Assembly (NCBI GenBank): GCA_026929865.2
Contig: CM049408.1
Span: forward strand, 19,914,501-19,978,500
Length of the DNA: 64,000 nucleotides
From: Hyperoplus lanceolatus
Taxonomy: Eukaryota; Chordata; Actinopteri; Uranoscopiformes; Ammodytidae
Direction of reading: 5' to 3'
In this document: positions 27,514-37,470 of the stretch, piece by piece
How positions within the stretch are numbered: the first letter of the stretch is position 1
How the letters are laid out: every line of letters begins with the position of its first letter
Translations under genes and position numbers: made by a program
The notes under the pieces: model-generated
Told to the model about the DNA's origin: nothing
Database searches by the model: none
The model's input: the letters and a program-made list of their open reading frames with translations, nothing else

Positions 27514-28539
27514 ATGGAGAGTGTTGCAAGCGTTGAGCTCTGCAACCACACAGATGCATGGGACTGGGTTTATACCATGCAGCCAGCCTACATGATCATC
27601 ATCTGTCTTCTTGGTGTGATCGGCAACTCCTTTGTGCTTTGTGTGTTCTGTCTTCAGAAGCGGCGCAGCTCTGTGGCTGACATCTACCTGAGCAACTTGG
27701 CAGCAGCTGATCTCCTCATGGTGTCTTGCTTGCCGTTCTGGGTAGCAACCATTATCAGCAAGTTCCACTGGAGGTTTGGGGAAGTCATGTGTCGGCTTAT
27801 CAACCTTGTCATTGGGATGAACTATTATTGCAGTGTGCTGTTCCTTACCCTTGTCAGTGTGGACAGATACCTGGCCCTGACAAGACCCCTAACCCAGGGG
27901 AGGGAGAGACGGGCCTTTTGGGCACGTGGGATTTGCTTCAGTATTTGGATTGCTGGGGTCTCGCTCAGCTTCCCTGCTATCCTCTTTCGCTCTGTCCAGT
28001 TCTTCCCTCATCTGAGCATTGATGCATGCTACCTAGAGTATCCCCATGATGGGTGGAGACTGCGCTATAACATGACCGTCAACATAGTATGCTTCCTTGT
28101 CCCTGTTCCCATTGTAAGCTTCTGTAGTTACCACATCACCAAAGTCCTTCGTAGCAACCAGCAGATGAGAAAAGGCAGCAGATGCGGTGTAGAAAGGAAG
28201 GCTGCGTACCTTGTTCTCATTGTTCTGGTTGTGTTCATTGTGTGCTGGCTGCCCTACCAGATTCTGATCTTCTTGGACACCTTGGACCATTATGAGTTCA
28301 TCTCAGGATGTTCTTGGGCGTATGTGTTGGACATTGGCAACCAGTTAGCTACATACCTTGGCTACAGTAACAGCTCATTGAATCCTTTCCTGTATGTGAT
28401 TGTGGGGAAGCACTTCAAGCAGAGGGCAAGGGAAGTGTTTCATAGAGTGCACTGCAGGAGGACACGGATATCGCGGAAGTCTGGTCATTCCAATGCCAAT
28501 TTCACCTCAACTAAACAAACTGAGAGTACTAAAATATAA
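27514..28539 (+). CDS. bdkrb1: Bradykinin receptor B1-type
   Basis: A 341-aa class A GPCR on one exon; human B1 is similar in length (family knowledge). Features pointing to B1 rather than B2: LQKRRSSV after TM1; RPLTQGRERRAFWAR in ICL2 (B1 is basic here with QAR); LFRSVQFFPHLSIDACYLEYPHDGW in ECL2 (B1 has LLRSIQ, PDLNITAC and PHEAW); a YHI motif after TM5; SRCGVERK in ICL3 (B1 TRCGGRK); and YSNSSLNP in TM7. Common GPCR marks: NHT glycosylation site (N11), Cys93-Cys172, DRY 117-119, CWLP 244-247, NPFLY 290-294. B1 receptors bind des-Arg kinins. The ATG lies just after acceptor-like sequence. The order B2 then B1 on the same strand matches the mammalian locus. Confidence 0.9.
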   Translation: MESVASVELCNHTDAWDWVYTMQPAYMIIICLLGVIGNSFVLCVFCLQKRRSSVADIYLSNLAAADLLMVSCLPFWVATIISKFHWRFGEVMCRLINLVIGMNYYCSVLFLTLVSVDRYLALTRPLTQGRERRAFWARGICFSIWIAGVSLSFPAILFRSVQFFPHLSIDACYLEYPHDGWRLRYNMTVNIVCFLVPVPIVSFCSYHITKVLRSNQQMRKGSRCGVERKAAYLVLIVLVVFIVCWLPYQILIFLDTLDHYEFISGCSWAYVLDIGNQLATYLGYSNSSLNPFLYVIVGKHFKQRAREVFHRVHCRRTRISRKSGHSNANFTSTKQTESTKI

Positions 28540-28584
28540 ATGCATCTACACTGTAAAATAGTGTGACCAAAACATACGTTAAAG

Positions 28585-29254
28585 CAGTGCTTCTCAAATG
28601 GTGGGGCGCCGTGAGTTGTCAGGGGGGGGCGCAGGCTGCCTTGATTTCCAACTGAGATTTTTTTTTTTTTTTTTGCAAGTGCTAGCAAGCGCGATGTGTG
28701 CTTGTGTATGGTCATATCCACGCGAAAGGCCGCGATTTGCAGTAAATAAATGTCCACATGTGTCTCCAAGTGTCTCTTTAGGCTATTTAAAAAGAAATCA
28801 AGCAAGTAGACTAATAATAACATTAATTAATTATTGGTTATCGCATCACAGAAGGCCTATTGGCCTATAATAATAAAAAAAACACCACCTTAACTATGTT
28901 TACAGTTAAAAAAAAATTTGAATGAAATGCAAACCTCAGTGAATCATTTGCTCTTGTTTCTCTGTCCTGAGATTCACACAGACTGAGCAGTCTTGTTTAA
29001 ATGTTACAAATTGAGCTAATAAACTGAGCTTTGAATTTTTTTGCTGCAGAATCTCAGCTAATTTTTGTTATCTAATTTGATAATAAGGTGATTGTATGCA
29101 GAATGGTTGTGCCAGAAACTCATACAGTGGTTTTGTACAGATAAATAAATAAATATTAGCAGGTTCTCAATAGTATTTCAATTTGGGGGATGGGGGGGCG
29201 AAAACATTTCTGTCCCCTAGGGGGGGCATGACAGAAAATAATTGAGAACCACTG
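28585..29254. mobile_element. hAT-type MITE directly 3' of the B1-type gene
   Basis: Termini CAGTGCTTCTCAAATGG and AATTGAGAACCACTG are inverted. The flanking octamers CGTTAAAG (28577-28584) and CGTTAGAG (29255-29262) differ by one base, as expected for a slightly aged hAT target duplication. It starts only 45 bp after the receptor stop codon, so it must contribute most of that transcript's 3' UTR unless transcription ends very early. AATAAA occurs inside it at about 29018. Confidence 0.87.
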
Positions 29255-29262
29255 CGTTAGAG

Positions 29263-29901
29263 AGATCTGATTAGTATTAGTTAAAGCTATTGGCAACTAG
29301 AAGAATAGTTTAAAATTTTTGTAATAATGCTTATTGGCTTTCTTGCCAGGAGTTTGGTGTCTCTCTCTCTTTTCTCTCTGTAGGCTAAATATAACTTAGT
29401 CCTAAATTACCAGAAATCAACTACCAGTTCTGACTTCAAACATTATAATTTTCCCTTACAGACAAAAAGTAGTCCTACTTTACACCCACAATGTTTTTTT
29501 GTTTTTTTGCTGTTGTTGTTTTTGGCATTGTTTATGCTTTATAAGACAGTTTAGACAGAGAGGTTGGAAACAGGGAAGAGATGGCGGAACACATGCATGT
29601 ATGTAAAATACGGGAATATTAACCAATCCTGGTATTGGACGCTGTTCCAATGTTATTCTTGTTAAAAAAAATGCCAAGGTTCTATTTTTAAAGCAACTTA
29701 CAAGAAGCTGAGTTTTTTTTCAAAGAGGTTGGGGTTTGTTTTTTTTGACATTCTAAACATGTTGAAAACTAGCTCTTACTCCTAACAAATGTGACTGTCG
29801 CACTACTGACAAATATTTGAAGCAATGAATCCTTCATGATTGTTTATTAGCCTGCCACATTAGAATTGTAATTGTATGTATACAGTGAAATCTAAGTGTA
29901 A
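29263..29901. other. Spacer between two hAT elements
   Basis: AT-rich with poly-T runs; no gene recognised. Confidence 0.35.
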
Positions 29902-29909
29902 CTTCAGCA

Positions 29910-30296
29910 TAGGGCTGTCAAACGATTAAAATTTTTAATCAGATTAATCACAGGATTCTGTGGATTAATCACGATTAATTTTACCATTCGAAATATGCCC
30001 AAAAAATTCAAATTTTCTCTGTATATTGTTGTATGAACGGATAAGATAAATGACAGAAGGTGGATATGTACATTTAAAATTAGTATGTTTATTAATTGAA
30101 AATCCAAATGATGGTTTTAATACTGAAAGTAAATTTAAATCAAACTAAAATATATCGGCCTACCAACCAAACCATAATTCAATTGGTCTGTGTCTTTACT
30201 ATGTCTTTGGGCAAATATAGGATAGGCTATAGAATGGCATTTATTTGGTGAATCTATAGGTTGTGCATTCTTGAATACAACTTGATTACAGACCGC

Positions 30297-30332
<36 letters not shown>

Positions 30333-30771
30333 CGCGTTTGTACACGCGACCGCTTGCTAGGGGACTGTTCATGTGTGCCAGGAAGCCAACGTTATGTTGA
30401 TGTGTGAAAAAACTGCAGACGTTTGTGTCCTCGCGGGATCTGAACAGAGCGGACAATGTTTCTCCTCCTGTTGCTCCCGACATCAACTGTCACCCGCGGC
30501 AGTTGATTTTATATCTATGCCCCCGACACAGACGTGACCGTTAGCAGTTTAAGACCTTAAAACACGGCATGGGCTAATGAGATGCTTTGTTTGGCTGCGC
30601 GCAGCTACTGATCCTGGGTCAGCCACAACTATAGAGTGACTGTAGGACAGAGCCGGTGGGATGTACGGGGCGGATCATTCTGCACATGCGTTAAATGCGT
30701 TAAAAAAAATGAACGCCGATAATTCCAGAAATTAATCACCCTGCGTTAACGCGATAATTTTGACAGCCCTA
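29910..30771. mobile_element. hAT-type nonautonomous transposon, copy 3
   Basis: Termini TAGGGCTGTCAAACGATT and ATTTTGACAGCCCTA. Flanks CTTCAGCA (29902-29909) and CTTCTGCA (30772-30779) match at 7 of 8. The interior differs from copies 1 and 2 and includes a (GT)n run at 30298-30328, so it is a separate subfamily. Confidence 0.85.
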
Positions 30772-30779
30772 CTTCTGCA

Positions 30780-31770
30780 CTATCAATACAACTTAAATCA
30801 AATATCAACCACAAAGCATTGTATTTCCAGAATATAGATCAGCCACAAAGGCACACAATTGCATTTGTAACATGTATGCTTATTGTTGTCTTAAATTAGG
30901 ATTTATGTGATTAAAGCATCTCCTTTAACTAAAAGGATGGGGTGTCTTTGTTTTGATAAGAAAAGATTGTTTATTCTTTGGATATAAATGAGCCTGACTC
31001 CCTTTTAGAATATCTTAAAGGATTGCATGCTTCAAGTGTGCTGTAATCCTTTTGACCATAAAAGGGATGTTGCAGCACTGGAGGTGAGGTACTGTTTATA
31101 TTTTCTAGTCTATACAAGTCGATTTTTTGGATTTAAGCCATACATAGATTGTTTATGTTGCCATTTCTTATCATCTCGTAAAATGAAATTTAGAATGAAT
31201 TAGGATACGATTAGGCTACACATATATTAAAGATACATCTTTAAAATAAAAGATAGGGACTAATTGTTTTTCATCAAATATTTAGTCAAACATTTAACAG
31301 TTATTAAGTATAGATAAACGGTATAATATTCTTTATTTGAAAAGCAAAGCATAAAATACTAATATCTCAACATGAAATCATGGACGGAGGTATTGCAGAC
31401 TCAATAAATAGGCATTAATCCTGTTAAACAAGATGGATTGGTAGCATATTTTATAAACTGTATGTAATGAAGTGAGATAATCTTTCATTTGGCTTTGAGG
31501 AATGTTTATACTATTTCATGAAAACACTGTGCATCAGTATCACATAAGATATCCTTTTCTTTATAAGTAGTAATATACTCCCTTGTAAATATAGCTACAT
31601 TAATTATAAAATGTGTTTTCTTTATTGTCTGCAGTAGCGCTGAAAACCCTTGTCGTCTGCAGTTTTAGCTTTTCTCTAACAAATCTAGTGCAAGGCAGTT
31701 CCAGCTTGCCTCTAATATGTGCATGGGTCCAATTTTCACTCTTTCATAAACAAGTGTTCAGAAGAATGCG
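30780..31770. other. Upstream of the divergent receptor
   Basis: AT-rich sequence with no coding exon recognised. Confidence 0.35.
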
Positions 31771-31782
31771 ACTATATATACA
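31771..31782 (+). promoter_or_regulatory. Candidate TATA box of the divergent receptor gene
   Basis: ACTATATATACA lies about 30 bp upstream of where the untranslated first exon would start (about 31805). The match to a TATA box, its spacing, and the good donor at 31914 together support a promoter here. No transcript evidence is available. Confidence 0.45.
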
Positions 31783-31804
31783 AATATGTACGCAAATATA
31801 AACT

Positions 31805-31913
31805 CTTCCCTCTAACTCACTGCATACTCTTAAAACGACGATGAGCCCTGCTCCAGGTGCCTTGTTCTAGAAGCACTTTGAACAGAAGAGGAACATTTAT
31901 CGTTATACTCACG
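31805..31913 (+). other. Candidate 5' untranslated exon with a short upstream ORF
   Basis: It ends ACTCACG before a GTAAGA donor. It contains ATGAGCCCTGCTCCAGGTGC at about 31841, opening a 9-codon frame closed by TAG. The next acceptor (CTGTCTTCTAG) is 3 bases before the receptor ATG at 32389. If used, the short frame could dampen translation of the receptor. The 5' edge is approximate. Confidence 0.45.
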
Positions 31914-32388
31914 GTAAGAACTTTTCATGTTATCATTTTTTTCAAGCATCAAATCTGGATTTACTAACTAAGGTGCAACATAATCTTTGAATAATAATGA
32001 GGTCAGTTGTTCAGCCTTTTTTCTTGCAGGACGTTATCAGGTTACCACATGAAAACGATACACAATACAAAATGTCTTAAGACATTAACTGAAAGAATGG
32101 GCAAGAATATTTTATGTCTTGTTGAACTAAAGGAAATAAGGCAGCTTTAGTTCTGCTGAGGGAAACATAAATGTGCTAAAGTTGACCAACTTTAATAAAA
32201 ATGTCATCATGTTGCCTACATAATTTTTTTGTTTTATTTTATTGTATGTCAAGCGGAAATTATTATCTTTACATTTTTCACTTTTTATCACCAATCAAAA
32301 TAACATCATTGTGCAATATGTGTTATAAATCAAATAATAGCATTTTACTGATGAATTATTAAATTCTTAATAATCTGTCTTCTAGCCC

Positions 32389-33498
32389 ATGGAACAAATG
32401 GAGTTTGCATCCTTGGCAACACTGTGGACAGAAAACAGCAGTGCGTCTCTGCCATTCGGTCCATCAAAGTCTCTGATCTCTGCAGAATGGGAGAACATTC
32501 GCACCATCATTCCCCCATACATCTTCACCATATCCCTGTTAGGCCTTGTCTTTAACAGCTTTGTGCTGGGGGTGTTCCTCGCCCACAAGGATCGACTGAC
32601 TGTCGCGGAGATCTACCTGAGCAACCTGGTACTGGCTGACTTTATTCTCCTTTGTGGCCTCCCATTCTGGGCGATGAACATCATCAACGACTTTAACTGG
32701 CCATATGGAGATGCCTTGTGCAAAATTGTCAGCTCCCTCATGATTATCAATTTCTACACGAGCATCTTCACCCTGGTCATGATTAGTGTTGACCGCTACC
32801 TGGCACTTGTGAAGACCATGACGGCCAGATGGCTGAGACGGACACTTTATGCCAAGGTGATCTGCTGCATACTGTGGATATTAGGGCTCTTAATGAGCTT
32901 GCAAACCATGGTTCACAGAAAGGTAAAGTTCCTTGAAGAGTATGAGATAACATCATGTATACTGGATTACAGCCATGGCAGCTCTTGGAAGATGGCCAAT
33001 CAGATTTTGATTAATGTGGTTGGCTTTTTGCTCCCAGTTCTGGTCATTGTTTTCAGCAGTGGAAATATAATCAAGGCTTTAGCTCAGAGGAGGGAGACCG
33101 TAGGTTTTCATGACATGAATGACAGAAAGGCCACCCTGCTGGTGTATGCTGTCACGCTGCTATTCTTAGTGTGTTGGGGTCCCTTTCAGGTATTTACCCT
33201 CCTTGATACACTCTGTGATGTCCAAGCATTGGATGAGAAGCTGTGGTTCCACACCCTTGATATAGGAGGCCAGGTTTCCGTGTATCTGGCCTTTCTCAAC
33301 AGTACTCTGAACCCACTGCTGTATGTCTTCTCAGGCCAGTACTTTAAGAGGAAAGTTGGCGCCATCTACTGGAGGACTAGGCATCATCGCAGAGGATCGG
33401 AACTGACCACATACCAACGCTCTGTTGTGTCTACTTACATCAACAGGATGGAGCAAATTAGGACTGTGAACATTTTTAATGTAAAGGATCAGATGTGA
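32389..33498 (+). CDS. Divergent B2-like bradykinin receptor
   Basis: A 369-aa class A GPCR, one intact exon, with an acceptor (TTCTAG) just before the ATG. Seen: NSS glycosylation site at 16; KDRLTVAEIYLSNL after TM1; Cys111 and Cys190; DRY 135-137 followed by LALVKTM as in B2; NVVGFLLP in TM5, shared with human B2; CWGP in TM6 (262-265) instead of CWxP with a large residue; NPLLY in TM7 (308-312) and a basic YFKRKV helix 8. ICL3 is acidic and polar (ETVGFHDMNDRK). The TM4 proline common to the other copies (SVP or SFP) is absent (SLQ). These mark a separate lineage within the cluster; ligand preference cannot be deduced. Its C-terminal half is also found in the pseudogene at 5.2 kb. Confidence 0.88.
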   Translation: MEQMEFASLATLWTENSSASLPFGPSKSLISAEWENIRTIIPPYIFTISLLGLVFNSFVLGVFLAHKDRLTVAEIYLSNLVLADFILLCGLPFWAMNIINDFNWPYGDALCKIVSSLMIINFYTSIFTLVMISVDRYLALVKTMTARWLRRTLYAKVICCILWILGLLMSLQTMVHRKVKFLEEYEITSCILDYSHGSSWKMANQILINVVGFLLPVLVIVFSSGNIIKALAQRRETVGFHDMNDRKATLLVYAVTLLFLVCWGPFQVFTLLDTLCDVQALDEKLWFHTLDIGGQVSVYLAFLNSTLNPLLYVFSGQYFKRKVGAIYWRTRHHRRGSELTTYQRSVVSTYINRMEQIRTVNIFNVKDQM

Positions 33499-34857
33499 CT
33501 CTTCGTGACCTCCTATCCTCCATTTTAGTTGCTTCTTATGGAAAAGGCAATTCAATATAGAGGACATGAGTCATAAATTGTTATTTATTTAGACAATAAT
33601 AATGCTCTAATATGGTTAAACAGCACTATGAGAGGATGATTAGTATGTGCTTAGAGGAAATAATGTACATAATCAAATCTTTAGAAGAAATGTAGGCAGA
33701 TATGCCATGTACTTTGTGCGCACTTACATTCATTCTTCTTCTTACATAGTATATCTTGACAATAAACAAAACATTTATGAAATAGTGATCTTGTTGCAGT
33801 AGTTATGCCAGTTATTCTTAATGTGTGTTACTCATTTGATGTATAATCAAGTTAATATAGAAGTAATAATTAAATAATAAAAATTGTTATTGTAAATTTA
33901 AATATGTGAAAGGCATTGCCTTTTTTCATGAAAAAAATCAATCAAAGTAAGAGCAGATGTAAATGGGTCCAACTGGCTGAATTTACTTATTCACATAATT
34001 ATAGTTCATGATCTCATGTTTACAATTTGAAGGGCAACTGTAAACATTATGGAGTATAAATCTAAAAGACTTTCTAAAGGGATGTGATAACAATGGGAAT
34101 TTGGGTTTTAGCAATTAAAGCCACTACGAGTAAGTCGGCACGTTGGCGACACCTTTGAACAAAAGCGGTAGTATTTTAACGACGCCAGCTGTCGTGAAGC
34201 TGTTTTCTAGCTCGTGCAGGGAGTGCAAGATTCAAATAATCAGGAAGCAATATGGTGCGTGTCCGTGTGTTGAAAGTGTGGAGGGCACCGGACTCTTTTC
34301 GGCTCTGTGAGTTTATGGGTGACACAGCATCAACTAATGGCAGTAAGTGCTAAACACACCTGATTGCAATGAGTTGATACATTGTCACCTCTCACGGAGC
34401 TGAACGAGTCCGTGTCCTCACACCAAGCGAATGAACGAGAGATGGCAGTTAGTTAGTATGGATCACGATGAGGTAATGTGTTTATGTTGTAAATAATGAC
34501 TATTTCAGATGAATAATGGTCATCTGATGATGCTGGTGAGGCAAAGTAAACTTTGTTTTAGTAGGCTACCGCTCATTCATTTAGGAGTAAACACTGCAGT
34601 CTAGGTTCGCTGCGTGAAATTGTGTATACGTTGCTTGGCAACGCCCTCCCGCCCGCCTATCACTCTCCCTTTTAGCTTTTCTTCATTGCATTTTCTTTTT
34701 TTTCTTTGATGGTTCAGCCCCGTTATCAGTCATTATGAACAAACAACTGTCTCAAACAAGGCTCCCGCTCCACTTCCCTCACCTGGAGTCATAGGCTTCT
34801 CAAATCGCGTTCCTGCGCCGCACTGAAATCTGCGACCAATAATGAGAGCTGTGTTGT
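33499..34857. other. 3' flank and unassigned sequence
   Basis: About 33500-33800 is homologous to 6770-7190 and is likely 3' UTR. From 34130 to 34850 the GC content rises and the sequence may be part of a DNA transposon, but no ends were identified. An ATGGATCACGATGAG/GTAATG exon-like motif at 34458 is not supported further. Confidence 0.4.
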
Positions 34858-34920
34858 CCGGAGCCTAGTGCTCCTGGTAGGGTCTCCCAAGGCAAAGTGG
34901 TCTCAGGTGAGGGGCCCGAC
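34858..34920 (+). mobile_element. 5' fragment of the RTE/Rex3-type LINE
   Basis: GGAGCCTAGTGCTCCTGG and CTCCCAAGGCAAAGTGG are typical of the GC-rich 5' region of the fish LINE that continues at 37471. The two parts are separated by the L2/Rex1-type LINE. Based on recognition of the family; the true 5' end may be further upstream. Confidence 0.6.
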
Positions 34921-37293
34921 CTCATGGAAGAACACAACCTAAATCTTACACAAATAATAACTGAGCCTACAAGACCCTATCAAAAAAACCCAGTTAAATC
35001 AACTTTGATTGATTTAATATTATCAAACCAAATCAATAAAATAGTTTCTGCTGGTGTCTTTGACCTTGGGATCAGTGATCACTGCCCGGTGGCCTGTATC
35101 AGAAGCATTCACCTAAAAAAATGTCAACCTAAAATCATTATTAAGCGTAATTTTAAAGGTTTTAACCAGCAAGCCTTTTTGAATGAACTCCATCACAGTG
35201 ATATTCATCTCACAACTCAAATATCTGATGTTGAATTAGCCTTGGATTTTTTCACCAATACCTTCACCTCAATTTTGAATCATCATGCACCCCATAAAAA
35301 GTACAGGGTAAAAAATAGATCGAACCCCTGGTTTACCAATGAGCTGTCTGACTTATTTATAGAGAGAAATAAAGCATGGTCTCTAGCCAGACGCTCTGGA
35401 GAAGATTTTAATTGGACAGTTTTTAGACAAATCAGAAATAGGTGTACGACCATGGTTAGGAAAACTAAATCGGATTACTACCTTGATTTAATTTCCAACT
35501 GCTACTCCAACCCTGCATTATTTTGGAAGGCTGTCAATTATAATAAAAACAAGTCTAGCACTGTTCCCAGTCAGATAAAAATAAATGGTCAGATTTTAAA
35601 TGACCAGAAAGAGATTGGTTTAGCTTTTAATAAACATTTTTTAGCTGCTGGTCAACTTTTTCAGAATGGAGGATGTACACCCTCTACAACTAGTAGTAAC
35701 GTACCGCCTGTCTCTCAAACTCCTCTTTTTAGTCTTGTTCCAGTTCCAACAAGTGTTGTTGTAGATGCGCTTCTAGCCATTAACCCCAGGAAGTATATGG
35801 GGGAGGACAATTTGGACCCATTTTCAATCAATCTCTCTACACATATAATATCAAAACAAATAACCCATATTTTTAATCTTTCCATCTCCTCCGGTATTGT
35901 TCCTAAAGTTTGGAAAAAAGCTCATGTCATCCCATTGCATAAAGGGGGTGACAAAAGTGATCTCAATAATTACAGGCCAATTTCAAAACTCCCATGCCTG
36001 GCAAAAATCCTAGAATCAGTTATTAATAATCAGTTGAAAACCTTTTTATCCAATGCTTCCATTCTGAGCCCATTTCAATCTGGTTTCAGGGCAGGTCACA
36101 GTACTGTATCTGCTGTCACTTTGGTCTTAGACAACATTGTTACAGCTATCGACAATAAAAAGCACTGTGCAGCACTTTTTGTTGATCTGTCAAAAGCCTT
36201 TGATACTTTAGATCATCATTTGCTTTTACAGAGGCTGCATGATATTGGTTTTGATTATTCTACATGTAGCTGGTTTAGGGATTATCTCTCTGATAGACAG
36301 CAGTCAGTAAAACTGGGAAGCCACCAAACTGAGTTTTTAACAGTTACAAATGGTGTTCCGCAGGGCTCAATTTTAGGTCCAGTCCTATTCACAATTTACA
36401 TCAATAACATTGTTTCATCGCTACAAAACTGTCAAGCCCATTTGTATGCTGACGACACTGTACTGTATTGCATTTCTGATTCGGTCCATCAATCTGTTCA
36501 GAACCTTCAGAGCTCTTTTAACACCCTGCAGGACTGTCTAGTGGACCTCAGGCTTGTTCTTAATACAGACAAAACAAAATATATGTGTTTCTCCAGAGCA
36601 AGAACTATACATTTTAATGATCTTAATATTCATACAAATAATGGATCTCAAATTGAAAGAGTCACTGAATATAAATATCTCGGCATCTGGATAGATGAAA
36701 AAATATCTTTTAAATTTCACATAAAAAATCTTGTCTGTCGTCTGCGACAAAAGATTGGATATTTTTATAGGAACAGAGCCACCTTCCCGTTGTTCAGTAG
36801 GAAAAGGATTATTGAGGCAGTTTTTATGTCTGTCCTTGATTACGGTGATGTGGTTTATAGGCATGCATCTCAATCATGTCTTAAACTCCTAGACTCCGTT
36901 TTTCACTCTGCCTTAAGGTTCATTACAGGAGATGCTTATGACACTCACCATTGTCTTTTATATGAAAAGGTTGGTTGGTCCTCTCTTAAAGAGAGACGTG
37001 ATGCACATTGGCATATTTTTATATATAAAGCCCTGACCGGAAAGCTGCCACTCTATTTGACAACAATGCTGCATATCTCAGATGGGCTTTATCAAACCCG
37101 CTCAACTGAAATGCTCATGTTATATGTTCCATACGCCCGGTCTGACCTTGGTAAGACTGCTTTTAGCCACAGTGCCCCTGACTCCTGGAACAGCCTACAA
37201 CATCAAATTAAAATAAATACACTCATAACTGTTAACCAATTTAAAGTTATTATTTTGAATCAGCCCCACTCCACTTGTAACTGTTTTAATTAG
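34897..37293 (+). CDS. LINE ORF2: endonuclease C-terminus plus reverse transcriptase
   Basis: About 790 aa. The first part ends the AP-type endonuclease, with LIDLILSN and the SDHCPV motif. Reverse transcriptase motifs follow in order: HKGGDKSDLNNYRPIS, SPFQSGFRAGHST, LFVDLSKAFDTLDH, NGVPQGSILGPVLF and the catalytic LYADDTVLY (nt 36442-36468). The thumb and C-terminal region has YKYLGIWIDEK and VLDYGDVVYRHAS. It copies element RNA at a nicked target in the nucleus. It lacks the N-terminal endonuclease half, so it is not autonomous. The first few residues come from the flanking element. Confidence 0.9.
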   Translation: MVSGEGPDLMEEHNLNLTQIITEPTRPYQKNPVKSTLIDLILSNQINKIVSAGVFDLGISDHCPVACIRSIHLKKCQPKIIIKRNFKGFNQQAFLNELHHSDIHLTTQISDVELALDFFTNTFTSILNHHAPHKKYRVKNRSNPWFTNELSDLFIERNKAWSLARRSGEDFNWTVFRQIRNRCTTMVRKTKSDYYLDLISNCYSNPALFWKAVNYNKNKSSTVPSQIKINGQILNDQKEIGLAFNKHFLAAGQLFQNGGCTPSTTSSNVPPVSQTPLFSLVPVPTSVVVDALLAINPRKYMGEDNLDPFSINLSTHIISKQITHIFNLSISSGIVPKVWKKAHVIPLHKGGDKSDLNNYRPISKLPCLAKILESVINNQLKTFLSNASILSPFQSGFRAGHSTVSAVTLVLDNIVTAIDNKKHCAALFVDLSKAFDTLDHHLLLQRLHDIGFDYSTCSWFRDYLSDRQQSVKLGSHQTEFLTVTNGVPQGSILGPVLFTIYINNIVSSLQNCQAHLYADDTVLYCISDSVHQSVQNLQSSFNTLQDCLVDLRLVLNTDKTKYMCFSRARTIHFNDLNIHTNNGSQIERVTEYKYLGIWIDEKISFKFHIKNLVCRLRQKIGYFYRNRATFPLFSRKRIIEAVFMSVLDYGDVVYRHASQSCLKLLDSVFHSALRFITGDAYDTHHCLLYEKVGWSSLKERRDAHWHIFIYKALTGKLPLYLTTMLHISDGLYQTRSTEMLMLYVPYARSDLGKTAFSHSAPDSWNSLQHQIKINTLITVNQFKVIILNQPHSTCNCFN

Positions 37294-37470
37294 GCTATTG
37301 TTCTATTTTATTCAATTGATCTGAATGTTTTAATTGTTGTTGTCTCTTTGTAAGCTTGTTGTGTATTCTCATTGTATATTGTGTATCTGTCTCGACGTCA
37401 TTGTGAAAGAGGGTAACCTCAATTGATCTTTCGAGAATAAATAAAGGAAAATTAAATGAATGAATGAATA
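34921..37470 (+). mobile_element. L2/Rex1-type LINE, 5'-truncated
   Basis: The insertion runs from about 34921 to a 3' tail of AAATGAATGAATGAATA. It carries an uninterrupted frame (34897-37293). The polymerase is complete, and only the 3' end of the endonuclease remains. Lack of stops suggests a fairly recent insertion. It lies within another LINE's 5' region. Confidence 0.85.

Noticed and set aside
27487..27768. Antisense frame across the B1-type receptor, and similar ones on the other receptors
   Set aside because: Shadows of the strongly coding + strand; the same antisense frames recur wherever the receptor sequence is conserved.
34458..34480. Possible small exon ATGGATCACGATGAG/GTAATG
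   Set aside because: No acceptor or partner exon in a matching phase was found nearby.
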